Below, piece by piece: positions 1-6,568 of a stretch of DNA of 12,153 nucleotides. This DNA comes from Acetobacteraceae bacterium (lineage in GTDB: Bacteria > Pseudomonadota > Alphaproteobacteria > Acetobacterales > Acetobacteraceae). The notes beneath the pieces are model-generated. The model did not search any database. It saw only the letters and a program-made list of their open reading frames with translations, and was not told the DNA's origin. Each line of letters opens with the position of its first letter. The stretch's first letter is position 1. The stretch covers positions 1 through 12,153 of the forward strand of contig JADGHI010000070.1 in NCBI GenBank assembly GCA_019689515.1. The letters run 5' to 3'. The position numbers were made by a program, and so were the translations under genes.

Positions 1-2
1 GC

Positions 3-863
3 GCCGCGCTGGACGCAGCGGCGGCATCCCCTGGCCTTCGCCACGCGGCGCTGGTCGCGCTGGCGCTGCCCGATGCGGTAGAGGCGCTGCTCGGCGCCGA
101 GACCGGCGGGCTGGCCCCCGCCGCCGGTGCGACCCGGCTCGCCTTCGATCCCGTGACCGGCGAGCTTGCGGATCGGCCGACCCTGGCCGCGCGCCGTGCG
201 GGTGCCCGTGCGGCGACGCTGCTCGCCCCGGTTGGACCGGCGGCGCGGCGGGCGATGGAGGACGCGGTCGGCCCGTTCCTGCACGCCGATCCGCCGGCGC
301 CGGTGGCGGTGGCCCTGCCCGATCCGGTGCCGGTGCCCGAGCCGGTCGCGGAAACGCGCCGCCCTGTGCCGCCTGCCGTGCGGCGCAACGGTGTCACCTG
401 GCGGGTCAGCGTCGGCGGCCACCGCATCGCGCTCCGCACGACCGAGGATGCCGAGGGCCGGCTGGTGGAGATCGCCATCACCCTCTCCAAGGAGGGCGCC
501 GCCTTCCGCAGCCTGATGGACGCGCTGGCGCAGTCGGTCAGCCTCGGCCTCGCGCGCGGCGTGCCGCTGGCCGATTACGTCGAGGCCTATGCCTATACCC
601 GCTTCGGCCCCGCCGGCACGGTAGAGGGCGATCCGGACATCCCGCGCGCGACCTCCTTCCTCGACTGGGCCTTCCGGCGACTGGCGATGGACTATCTCGG
701 CCGGCGCGACCTGCCGCAGCCGAGCGAGGAGGATTGCGCGCCCGACGCGCTGGGCAGCGCCGCGCAGCAGACCCTGCCGCTGCTGCCGATGGAGCTGCCG
801 CCGGCATGGCCTGCCCCACGCCGGCGACCGGCGCCGCGGGGGTTGCGCGTCGTCAGGGGCTGA
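3..863 (+). CDS. C-terminal part of a probable class II (adenosylcobalamin-dependent) ribonucleotide reductase, TSCPD domain
   Basis: The frame is open from the first bases of the window to TGA at 861-863, so the gene starts upstream and 286 residues are visible. The second half matches the TSCPD-domain C-terminus of NrdJ-type reductases: VGGHRIALRTTED, then EIAITLSKEGAAFRSLMDA, SLGLARGVPLADYVEAYAY, TRFGPAGTVEGDP, ATSFLDWAFRRLAMDYLGR. In that family the enzyme reduces ribonucleotides to deoxyribonucleotides in the cytoplasm using B12. The preceding ~110 visible residues are Ala/Pro-rich and look like a linker. The end is odd: only one cysteine (codon 735-737) is visible, so the C-terminal Cys pair that re-reduces the active site in many class II enzymes is absent here. 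The alternative is a separate TSCPD-only protein; the catalytic core needed to decide lies outside the window. A GTG at 153 is in frame but is not a convincing start, because the open frame continues upstream. Confidence 0.8.
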   Translation, partial: AALDAAAASPGLRHAALVALALPDAVEALLGAETGGLAPAAGATRLAFDPVTGELADRPTLAARRAGARAATLLAPVGPAARRAMEDAVGPFLHADPPAPVAVALPDPVPVPEPVAETRRPVPPAVRRNGVTWRVSVGGHRIALRTTEDAEGRLVEIAITLSKEGAAFRSLMDALAQSVSLGLARGVPLADYVEAYAYTRFGPAGTVEGDPDIPRATSFLDWAFRRLAMDYLGRRDLPQPSEEDCAPDALGSAAQQTLPLLPMELPPAWPAPRRRPAPRGLRVVRG

Positions 864-894
864 TCCACTCCTCGCCGCCTGTCGTCAGTAGATG

Positions 895-900
895 AGGAGG
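895..900 (+). promoter_or_regulatory. Ribosome binding site of the RidA-family gene
   Basis: A perfect AGGAGG lies 7 nt before the ATG at 908 and fixes that start. It is the strongest Shine-Dalgarno sequence in the window. It sits in the 44-nt gap after the reductase stop, so co-transcription with the reductase is possible. Confidence 0.8.
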
Positions 901-907
901 ACGACCC

Positions 908-1384
908 ATGGCCGCCGCCGGACGCATTGAGGCCCGACTGCGCGAACTCGGCATCACTCTGCCTGAGGCGGCGGCGCCGATCGCCAACTACGTGCCGTTC
1001 AACCTGGTGGGGAACCTCGTCGTGATCTCCGGCCAGCTTCCCCTGCGCGGCGGCGCGCTGGTCGCGGCCGGCAAGCTCGGCGCCGGTGTCTCCCTTGAAC
1101 AGGGGCGGGAGGCGGCGCGGGCCAGCTTCCTCAACCTGGTCGCGCAGCTCAAGGCGGCCTGCGGCGGCGATCTCGACCGGGTGCGGCGCGTGGTGCGGCT
1201 CGGCGGCTTCATCGCCTGCACGCCCGAGTTCACCCAGCACGCGCAGGTGATGAACGGCGCCTCGGACGCGGCCGTCGAGATCTTCGGCGAGGCCGTGGGG
1301 CGGCATGCGCGGACGACGGTGGGCGTGCCCTCGCTGCCGCTCGACGCGGCGGTCGAGGTCGAGGGGATGTTCGAGATCGGCTGA
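908..1384 (+). CDS. RidA/YjgF/YER057c/UK114-family protein (long subgroup)
   Basis: This 158-residue protein belongs to the long RidA subgroup (YjgF_YER057c_UK114_like_1 type, about 150-160 residues), not to canonical ~128-residue RidA. Visible signatures are YVPFNLVGNLVVISGQLP (28-45), GKLGAGVSLEQGREAARASF (55-74), an NGASDAAVEIFGE segment (116-128) and GRHARTTVGVPSLP (131-144) followed by VEVE (149-152). R135 aligns with the conserved arginine that holds the substrate carboxylate in RidA enamine/imine deaminases. Canonical RidA hydrolyses reactive 2-aminoacrylate-type enamines made by PLP enzymes; the substrate of this long subgroup is not established, so the activity here is inferred. The start is ATG at 908 with an ideal AGGAGG. 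It lies 44 nt after the upstream reductase and is convergent with the PilZ gene. Confidence 0.9.
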   Translation: MAAAGRIEARLRELGITLPEAAAPIANYVPFNLVGNLVVISGQLPLRGGALVAAGKLGAGVSLEQGREAARASFLNLVAQLKAACGGDLDRVRRVVRLGGFIACTPEFTQHAQVMNGASDAAVEIFGEAVGRHARTTVGVPSLPLDAAVEVEGMFEIG

Positions 1385-1411
1385 ACCGGGCAGCCCCCGA
1401 TCCAGCTCGGC

Positions 1412-1447
1412 CTGCCGCTGCGACCGGGCAGGCCCGGCCAGCGGCAG
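1412..1447. terminator. Nested inverted repeat between convergent genes, candidate bidirectional terminator
   Basis: A perfect 9-bp stem (CTGCCGCTG at 1412-1420 with CAGCGGCAG at 1439-1447) encloses a second 5-bp stem (CCGGG at 1424-1428 with CCCGG at 1433-1437, loop CAGG). It lies 28 nt after the RidA stop and 78 nt after the PilZ stop on the other strand, where a two-way terminator would be expected. There is no T-tract on either strand, so it is not a textbook intrinsic terminator. It could stabilise 3' ends or act with Rho. The rest of the 140-nt gap shows no convincing gene. Confidence 0.45.
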
Positions 1448-1524
1448 ATGACCGGCGCGCCCAGGGTGACGGCACCCGCCTTCGACGCCAACGGCAACGC
1501 GGGGGCGAGCGGCTGGCCGGCCGG

Positions 1525-2076
1525 TCAGGACTCCTCAGGCATCATCCCGGCCCGCATGTGCGGCCGGAGCGCGGCCTCCAGCCGCGCATAGGCTGCCTCG
1601 ATGGATTCTGCAGCGCGGCGCAGTTCCTCGTCCCCGAAGAACCAGGACGCGCCGAGGAGCCGGACCACCTCGCCCGGTGCGGCGGCCTGGAGCGCCTGAT
1701 GGATCGCTGTTGCGCGGCTGCGGCGCTCCACATCGGCGATGGAGCCCGTCCCCTCCAGTTGGAACCCGGCCTCCAATCCGCGCGACCAGCGCCGGCGCAG
1801 GGCGAGGCGGGTGCCGTCACGCAGCCGCAGGACCACCTGCTCTGGAAGCGGTAAGGGAAAGCCAAGGCGCACCCGAACGCCGGTGGCTGAGATGTCGGAG
1901 ACGATGCAATCGACCGCGGTGTCGCCCCTGATGATCTGCGCGCCCTTGAGCACCCGGCTCCGCTTCGCGCGCCGGTTCTCCCGCGGCGTTGTGGCCGGGG
2001 CACCGGCCGGGACCTCGGGCAGGCCCTCGCCGCGGGGAGGCGGGATTTCGGCAATTGCGCCCGGAAAGCCGCTCAC
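1525..2076 (-). CDS. PilZ-domain protein, probable cyclic-di-GMP effector
   Basis: This 183-residue protein carries one PilZ domain at about residues 33-110. Both binding signatures are present: RRAKR (R35 and R39, the RxxxR motif) and DISATG (D61-x-S63-x-x-G66), followed by a beta-rich stretch ending GLEAGFQLEG. In characterised PilZ proteins these residues bind c-di-GMP, so binding is likely. A Pro/Ala-rich tail of ~30 residues precedes the domain. About 70 residues of mostly helical sequence follow it, with charged heptad-like segments near the end (EELRRAAESIEAAYARLE), perhaps a partner-binding region. The frame stays open upstream to 2625, but that would overlap the divergent gene and reads as low-complexity, non-family sequence. 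GTG at 2074-2076 is preferred because GGAG lies 9 nt upstream. It is single-domain and monocistronic, with no output enzyme nearby, so its target is unknown. Confidence 0.82.
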   Translation of the reverse strand: MSGFPGAIAEIPPPRGEGLPEVPAGAPATTPRENRRAKRSRVLKGAQIIRGDTAVDCIVSDISATGVRVRLGFPLPLPEQVVLRLRDGTRLALRRRWSRGLEAGFQLEGTGSIADVERRSRATAIHQALQAAAPGEVVRLLGASWFFGDEELRRAAESIEAAYARLEAALRPHMRAGMMPEES

Positions 2077-2085
2077 GTGGCTGCG

Positions 2086-2089
2086 CTCC
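2086..2089 (-). promoter_or_regulatory. Ribosome binding site deciding the PilZ GTG start
   Basis: On the - strand GGAG (within GCGGAG) lies 9 nt before the GTG at 2074-2076. No better in-frame start with a Shine-Dalgarno sequence is visible further upstream, and everything upstream lacks family similarity. Confidence 0.5.
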
Positions 2090-2390
2090 GCGTGGAAGAC
2101 ATCGTTCAGGATGGTTTCCGGTTCACCAGGCTGCGACGCGCTGACTCGGTCCGAAGCAGATCTGCCACGATCGCTCCACCGACTTACCACCTGGTATGGC
2201 AATCGGCATCTGCCGTGGCGCGCGGTTGCGCCTCGCACAGCCGTAGGGTGCCACGATTCGTACCGAAAGTCTATCGAACCAATTGGTGGAATTGCTGTGC
2301 CCGGTGTGGCGGGTCCGAAGGCCTGAGATCCGCCTGCCGGCCCACGCCCTCTCCTCCCGGCGCCGCTCAATAGCAGGCCAGCACCATCAG

Positions 2391-2395
2391 AGGAG
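2391..2395 (+). promoter_or_regulatory. Ribosome binding site of the COG3146 gene
   Basis: AGGAG lies 9 nt before GTG at 2405-2407 but directly abuts the in-frame TTG at 2396. The spacing rules out TTG and favours GTG 2405. The in-frame ATG at 2432 has no comparable site at a good distance. Confidence 0.65.
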
Positions 2396-2404
2396 TTGAC
2401 CTCG

Positions 2405-3604
2405 GTGCCGGGAGAGCGACATCCCCTGGCGATGCCCGACGGTTCCCGCGCCCTCTCCCTCTCGCTGCATTCCCGCATCGCCGACATTCCCGCCGCGGAG
2501 TGGGATGCCTGCGCGGGAGGGGACAACCCCTTCGTCTCGCACGCCTTCCTCGCGGCGCTGGAGGACAGCGGCTCGGTCACGGCCCGCACCGGCTGGCTGC
2601 CGCAGCACGCCGCGCTGCGCGACACGGAGGGGCGGCTCGTCGCCTGCGCGCCCTGCTACGCGAAGAGCCATTCCCGGGGCGAATACGTCTTCGACTACGC
2701 CTGGGCCGATGCGCTGGAGCGCAGCGGCGGCCGCTACTACCCCAAGCTCCAGGTCTGCGTGCCCTTCAGCCCGGTGCCCGGCCCGCGCCTGCTGGTCCGG
2801 CCCGGCACCGGCGTGCCGGTCGCCGCCCTCGCGCAGGGGCTCGCGCAGGCCTGCGAGGAGCTCGGCACCTCCTCGGTGCACGTGACCTTCTGCACGGAGG
2901 GCGAGTGGACCGCGCTCGGCGAGGCCGGCTGGCTGCGCCGGCTCGGCGTGCAGTTCCACTGGCACAACGCCGGGTATGAGAGCTTCGATGACTTCCTCGG
3001 CGCGCTGTCCAGCCGCAAGCGCAAGGCGATCCGGCGCGAGCGGCGCGACGCGGCGGCCTCCGGCCTGACCCTGCGCACCCTGCGCGGGCACGAGATCACG
3101 CCCCGGTACTGGGCGGCCTTCCACCGCTTCTACCGCAGCACCACGGACAAGAAGTGGGGGCGGAGCGCCTACCTCACGCCGCAATTCTGGCCGCTCCTCG
3201 GCGAGCGTCTGGGCGATGCGGTGGTGCTGATGGTCGCCGAGCAGGACGGCGACCCGGTCGCCGGCGCGCTGAACCTGCTCGGGCGCGAGGCGCTCTACGG
3301 GCGCAACTGGGGCAGCCTCATCGACATGCCCTTCCTGCATTTCGAGCTCTGCTACTACCGCGCCATCGAGTTCGCCATCGAGAACCGCCTCCCGCGCGTC
3401 GAGGCCGGGGCGCAGGGCGAGCACAAGATCCAGCGCGGCTACCTGCCGGTGCCGACCTACTCCGCGCACTGGATCGCGCATCCGGGCCTGCGACGCGGCG
3501 TGGCGGATTTCCTCGTGCACGAGCGGCGGGCGATGGAGCAGGAGATCGCGGAACTTGCGACGCTCTCTCCCTTCCGCAGGGGAGGCGAGGAGGAGGAGAC
3601 GTAG
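2405..3604 (+). CDS. COG3146 (DUF482/FemAB-like) predicted N-acyltransferase, GNAT fold
   Basis: The protein has 399 residues from the GTG start and matches the COG3146/PF04339 'peptidoglycan biosynthesis-like' acyltransferase family along its whole length. Landmarks are an N-terminal AEWDACAGGDNPFVSHAFL segment with LEDSGSV; EYVFDYAWADA followed by YYPKLQVCVPFSPVPGPRLL; the FLGALSSRKRKAIRRERR basic stretch; FYRSTTDKKWGRSAYL; and, near the C-terminus, VEAGAQGEHKIQRGYLPVPTYSAHW. No signal peptide or membrane segment is seen, so it should be cytoplasmic. Family members are related to GNAT/FemAB acyl- or aminoacyl-transferases, but the donor and acceptor are not known to me. The family usually has about 370-400 residues, so this one looks intact. 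It heads the + strand gene set, 43 nt upstream of the EamA permease. Alternative starts are TTG 2396 and ATG 2432. Confidence 0.88.
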   Translation: MPGERHPLAMPDGSRALSLSLHSRIADIPAAEWDACAGGDNPFVSHAFLAALEDSGSVTARTGWLPQHAALRDTEGRLVACAPCYAKSHSRGEYVFDYAWADALERSGGRYYPKLQVCVPFSPVPGPRLLVRPGTGVPVAALAQGLAQACEELGTSSVHVTFCTEGEWTALGEAGWLRRLGVQFHWHNAGYESFDDFLGALSSRKRKAIRRERRDAAASGLTLRTLRGHEITPRYWAAFHRFYRSTTDKKWGRSAYLTPQFWPLLGERLGDAVVLMVAEQDGDPVAGALNLLGREALYGRNWGSLIDMPFLHFELCYYRAIEFAIENRLPRVEAGAQGEHKIQRGYLPVPTYSAHWIAHPGLRRGVADFLVHERRAMEQEIAELATLSPFRRGGEEEET

Positions 3605-3647
3605 CGCAGCCGGCACCCGCTGGCCCTGATCGCCGGCGCCTGACGCC

Positions 3648-4538
3648 GTGGCGCTCCTTCCCGCCTATCTCCAGCTTGCCGCCGCGATGGCGCTGGTCGG
3701 CGCCAATGTCGCGGTCGCGAAGCTGCTGGCCGAGGCGCTGCCGATCCCGCTGATCGCTGCCCTGCGCTGCGCGCTGGCCTGCGCCGTGCTGTGGCCGCTG
3801 GCGTGGGCGATGGACGGCCGGGTGCGGCCGGACCGCGCGGCGCTGCGCAACCTGGCACTGCAGGCGGCCTTCGGCACGGTGCTCTACAACGTCGGACTGC
3901 TTGCGGGGCTGCGCCTGACGACGGCGCTCGAGGGCGGCCTGGTGCTGGCGACCCTGCCGGCGGTGGTGGGAATCGGCTCCGCGCTCTGGCTGCGCGAGCG
4001 GCTGTCCGCGCGGCAATGGGCCGCGGTGGGGCTCGCCGCGGGCGGCATGGCGGCGATCACGCTGGCCCGCGTGGGAATGGTGTCCGAGACGGCCGGCTCG
4101 ATCCTTGGCAACGCGCTGGTCTTCGCCGGGGTGTGCGGCGAGGCGACCTATGTGCTGCTGGCCAAGCGCCTCGCGGGGCGGGTGCCGGTCGTGACCGCCT
4201 CGCTCTGGATGCAGGCGCTGAGCGCGGCGATGCTGCTGCCGCTGGCCCTGCCTGGGATCGGCGCGGTGGCGGCGCTGGTGGAGCCGCGGCTCGCAGGCCT
4301 GCTGGTGTTCCATTCGCTGACGGCGAGCGTGCTCTGCCTGCTGCTGTGGTATGCGGGCCTGCGGCGCGCGCCGGCGAGCGTGGCGGGGGTGTTCACCGCC
4401 TTCCTGCCGGCGACGGCGGCGGCGGTGGCCGTGGCGCTACTGGGGGAGGCGTTCACGGAGGTACATGCGGCGGGCTTCATCCTGATGCTCGCCAGCGTCC
4501 TGCTGGCGACCTGGCCGCGACGGGGGGAAAGGAGATGA
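3648..4538 (+). CDS. EamA-family (DMT superfamily) permease
   Basis: This 296-residue protein is almost entirely hydrophobic, with about ten membrane segments in two EamA repeats (roughly residues 5-135 and 150-290). The first repeat opens with AAAMALVGANVAVAKLLAEALP and PLIAALRCALA, and closes with LRERLSARQWAAVGLAAGG. The second contains GNALVFAGVCGEATYVLLAKRLAG and ends with LPATAAAVAVALLGEAFTEVHAAGFILMLASVLLA. Such inner-membrane carriers move metabolites or amino acids, often outward; the substrate cannot be read from sequence. The GTG at 3648 is chosen because the in-frame ATG at 3687 would cut the first membrane helix; no strong Shine-Dalgarno sequence precedes either. The stop overlaps the next start by ATGA (4535-4538), implying translational coupling to the helicase gene. 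Confidence 0.9.
   Translation: MALLPAYLQLAAAMALVGANVAVAKLLAEALPIPLIAALRCALACAVLWPLAWAMDGRVRPDRAALRNLALQAAFGTVLYNVGLLAGLRLTTALEGGLVLATLPAVVGIGSALWLRERLSARQWAAVGLAAGGMAAITLARVGMVSETAGSILGNALVFAGVCGEATYVLLAKRLAGRVPVVTASLWMQALSAAMLLPLALPGIGAVAALVEPRLAGLLVFHSLTASVLCLLLWYAGLRRAPASVAGVFTAFLPATAAAVAVALLGEAFTEVHAAGFILMLASVLLATWPRRGERR
4529..4534 (+). promoter_or_regulatory. Shine-Dalgarno directly abutting the helicase start
   Basis: AAGGAG ends at the base immediately before the ATG at 4535, leaving no normal spacer. A run of G (4522-4527) lies 7 nt further up and may serve instead. Together with the ATGA overlap, this suggests re-initiation by ribosomes finishing the EamA gene. Confidence 0.45.
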
Positions 4539-6553
4539 GGGCGTGGTTCCACTGCACGGGCGCGGAACTACTCGCGCGTTCGGTGGAGGACACGGTGGGC
4601 CGCCTGGCCTCCGCGCAGCAGGCGCGCGGGTATCCCGGAAGCCCGGACCAGGAATTCGCGTGGCATCGCCAGGTGGCTGCGCTGCGCGACGCCATCGCCG
4701 AGGCCGGCGGCGAGTCCTGGACCGTCGCGCTCGAATACGACCTGCTGCGGCTGGAGAAGCGCGTGGATGCGGTGGTGCTGACCGACCGCGCGATCCTGGT
4801 GCTGGAATTCAAGATCGGCGCGACGAGTACGGCCGCGATGGCGGAGGCGGAGGACTACGCGCTCGACCTGCGCGACTTCCATGCCGGCAGCCGCCGCCAC
4901 CTGATCCTGCCCGTGCTGGTTGCCGGGGATGCGCCCTTCGAAGCGCCACGCCAGCCTTGGCTGCTGCCGCCCAACCCAACCGAGGTCCTGTGCTGCGGCC
5001 ATGCGACGCTCGGCGCGCTGTTCCGCTGGGCGCAGCGAGAGGTCCCGCCGGCGGCCACACCGCTGGACGGCTGCGCCTGGCTGTCCGAGCCTTATCGCCC
5101 GGTGCCGACCATCGTCGAGGCCGCGACGATGCTCTACGCGCGCAACGGCGTGGCCGAGATTGCTGCCGCGCGCGCCGACGCCGCGAATCTCACCCGCACC
5201 GCGCGCGCCATCGCCCGCGCGGTGGAAGCCGCGCAGGCGGCAGGCGACAAGCGCGTGGTCTTCGTCACTGGCATCCCTGGTGCGGGCAAGACGCTCTGCG
5301 GCCTTAACGCAGTCTTCGCGCCGGAGGCCGGTGGCCATAGCGCCTTCCTCACGGGCAACGTCCCGCTGGTCGCGGTGCTACGCGCGGCGCTCGCTGCCGA
5401 TGCGGTCCGGCGCGGCGAGTGCAGCCGCGCGGAGGCCGAGCGGCGCGTGAAGGAGCGGCTGCAGAACGTGCACCGCTTCCTGGAGGACAACGCCACCGAC
5501 CTCCAGCGCCGCGCCCCACCCGACCGCCTGATCGTCTTCGACGAGGCGCAGCGCGCCTGGGACGAGGCGAAGGCGCGCATCGGCACGCGTAACAGGCCTT
5601 CCCGCCTGACCATGAGCGAGCCCGCCCACACGCTGGAGATCATGGGCCGCCACGCCGGCTGGGCGGTGGTGGTCGCGCTGATCGGCAACGGGCAGGAGAT
5701 CAACACCGGTGAGGCCGGCTTGCGCGAATGGGGGCGTGTGATCGCCGCCTCGGGCGGCGCCTGGCGCGCCGTCGCCGCCAGCCGCGCGGTCGAGGCGTCC
5801 GATCCGGTGCAGCGCCTCGCGGATGGATGGCCGCCTTGGCTCGAACGCGACGAGGACCTGGACCTGACCGTGCCCGTGCGCAGTGTGCGGGAATCCGCCG
5901 GCGCGGCCTGGGTGGATGCGGTGCTGCGCGGCGAGGTGCTGGATGCGAAGGCGATCGCTGAGTCCAGCCCAGCCTTGCCCTTTTTGCTCACCCGTGATCT
6001 GGCCGCGATGCGGACTGCATTACGGGTGTTGGCGCGCGGGCGGCGCAGGGCGGGCCTTGTCGCCTCCGCTGGCGCAAAGCGATTGCGGGCGGAGGGGCTC
6101 GGCGTGCAGCTCGACGACGTTGCCGACTGGTTCCTGCGGCGCTGGCCCGATGTGCGCGCCTCTGACGCGCTCGAGACCTTCGCCACGGAGTATGACTGCC
6201 AGGGACTGGAGTTGGACGTGGTCGGTCTCGCCTGGGGTGGCGACCTGTTGTGGCGCGAAGACGGCTGGCTGCCACGTCGCTTCGCCGGCACTGCCTGGCA
6301 AACCGTGCGCAGCGCGGAGGAGCAGCGCTACATCGTCAACACCTACCGCGTGCTGCTGACCCGCGCCCGCTACGAGACGGTGATCTGGGTCCCGCGCGGC
6401 TCCCGCCACTGCGAAGCCCACTACGACGCAACACGCGATGCCGCGGAGATGGATGCCATCGCGGACTTCCTCCTCGCCTGCGGTGCCCGCCCGCTGGACG
6501 AGGCCATCGCTCCGGTGCACGAAGCCCGCGAGCCTGCCCCGTCCCTGGTTTGA
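4535..6553 (+). CDS. PD-(D/E)XK-like nuclease domain fused to DUF2075 (Schlafen group 3-like) DNA/RNA helicase
   Basis: This 672-residue protein has two parts. Residues ~1-150 resemble a PD-(D/E)XK nuclease: E40 in a first helix, then VD78AVV and E91-F-K93 at the ends of adjacent strands (RVDAVVL, ILVLEFKIG). Residues ~235-640 form a DUF2075/PF09848 ATPase: Walker A GIPGAGKT (246-253), Walker B DEAQRAW (from D336), a GNGQE motif III (384-388), a CQGLE motif V (555-559, followed by WGGDL) and LLTRAR motif VI (607-612). All key residues for ATP hydrolysis are present. It probably acts on nucleic acid in the cytoplasm, cutting and unwinding or translocating; this is inferred from folds, as DUF2075 proteins are largely uncharacterised. 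No membrane segment or signal peptide is seen. ATG 4535 is chosen because the longer open frame to 3791 merely runs through the EamA gene out of frame. It lies between permease and EEP genes, with no restriction methylase or known defence partner. Confidence 0.85.
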   Translation: MRAWFHCTGAELLARSVEDTVGRLASAQQARGYPGSPDQEFAWHRQVAALRDAIAEAGGESWTVALEYDLLRLEKRVDAVVLTDRAILVLEFKIGATSTAAMAEAEDYALDLRDFHAGSRRHLILPVLVAGDAPFEAPRQPWLLPPNPTEVLCCGHATLGALFRWAQREVPPAATPLDGCAWLSEPYRPVPTIVEAATMLYARNGVAEIAAARADAANLTRTARAIARAVEAAQAAGDKRVVFVTGIPGAGKTLCGLNAVFAPEAGGHSAFLTGNVPLVAVLRAALAADAVRRGECSRAEAERRVKERLQNVHRFLEDNATDLQRRAPPDRLIVFDEAQRAWDEAKARIGTRNRPSRLTMSEPAHTLEIMGRHAGWAVVVALIGNGQEINTGEAGLREWGRVIAASGGAWRAVAASRAVEASDPVQRLADGWPPWLERDEDLDLTVPVRSVRESAGAAWVDAVLRGEVLDAKAIAESSPALPFLLTRDLAAMRTALRVLARGRRRAGLVASAGAKRLRAEGLGVQLDDVADWFLRRWPDVRASDALETFATEYDCQGLELDVVGLAWGGDLLWREDGWLPRRFAGTAWQTVRSAEEQRYIVNTYRVLLTRARYETVIWVPRGSRHCEAHYDATRDAAEMDAIADFLLACGARPLDEAIAPVHEAREPAPSLV

Positions 6554-6568
6554 GTCATTCCTTTCCCG

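Larger units (their letters stand above)
2077..2404. promoter_or_regulatory. Divergent intergenic region with short palindromes
   Basis: This is the longest gap in the window and separates PilZ (-) from the COG3146 acyltransferase (+), so promoters for both should lie here. Composition drops locally: 2251-2300 has 24 G+C in 50 bases by hand count, against a very GC-rich surround. Short dyads are visible: TACCA-CC-TGGTA at 2185-2196, CGGCA-TC-TGCCG at 2204-2215, the 10-bp perfect palindrome ACCAATTGGT at 2278-2287, and CAATT-GGTGG-AATTG at 2280-2294. These are operator-like in size, but I cannot assign a regulator. I do not see a confident -35/-10 pair on either strand. The open frames through the gap have no family character. 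Confidence 0.5.

Noticed and set aside
1385..1591. Open frame continuing in phase after the RidA TGA (possible stop readthrough or decayed gene)
   Set aside because: The RidA family ends at the TGA. The downstream translation is Pro/Gly-rich with no recognisable domain and runs into the convergent PilZ gene. Open frames of this length are common by chance at this GC.
2077..2373. 98-codon + strand frame in the divergent intergenic gap
   Set aside because: No ribosome binding site, its GTG sits on the PilZ start, and the translation has no family resemblance.
2077..2625. N-terminal extension of the PilZ frame to 366 residues
   Set aside because: It would overlap the divergent acyltransferase gene, lacks similarity to PilZ proteins, and a GTG with GGAG at good spacing exists at 2076.
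2387..3616. 409-codon - strand frame exactly opposite the COG3146 gene
   Set aside because: The + strand product is a clear family member; the antisense product is an Arg/Ala/Glu-rich shadow.
3609..3637. Pair of GCCGGC hexamers in the 43-nt gap between acyltransferase and EamA genes
   Set aside because: GCCGGC is self-complementary and very frequent in such GC-rich DNA; with no T-tract it is not good evidence for a terminator.
3791..4534. In-frame upstream extension of the helicase frame, giving an apparent 920-residue protein
   Set aside because: This part is the EamA gene read in another frame; it is Gly/Arg/Ala low-complexity and has no family character. The ATG at 4535 and ATGA overlap give a sensible start.
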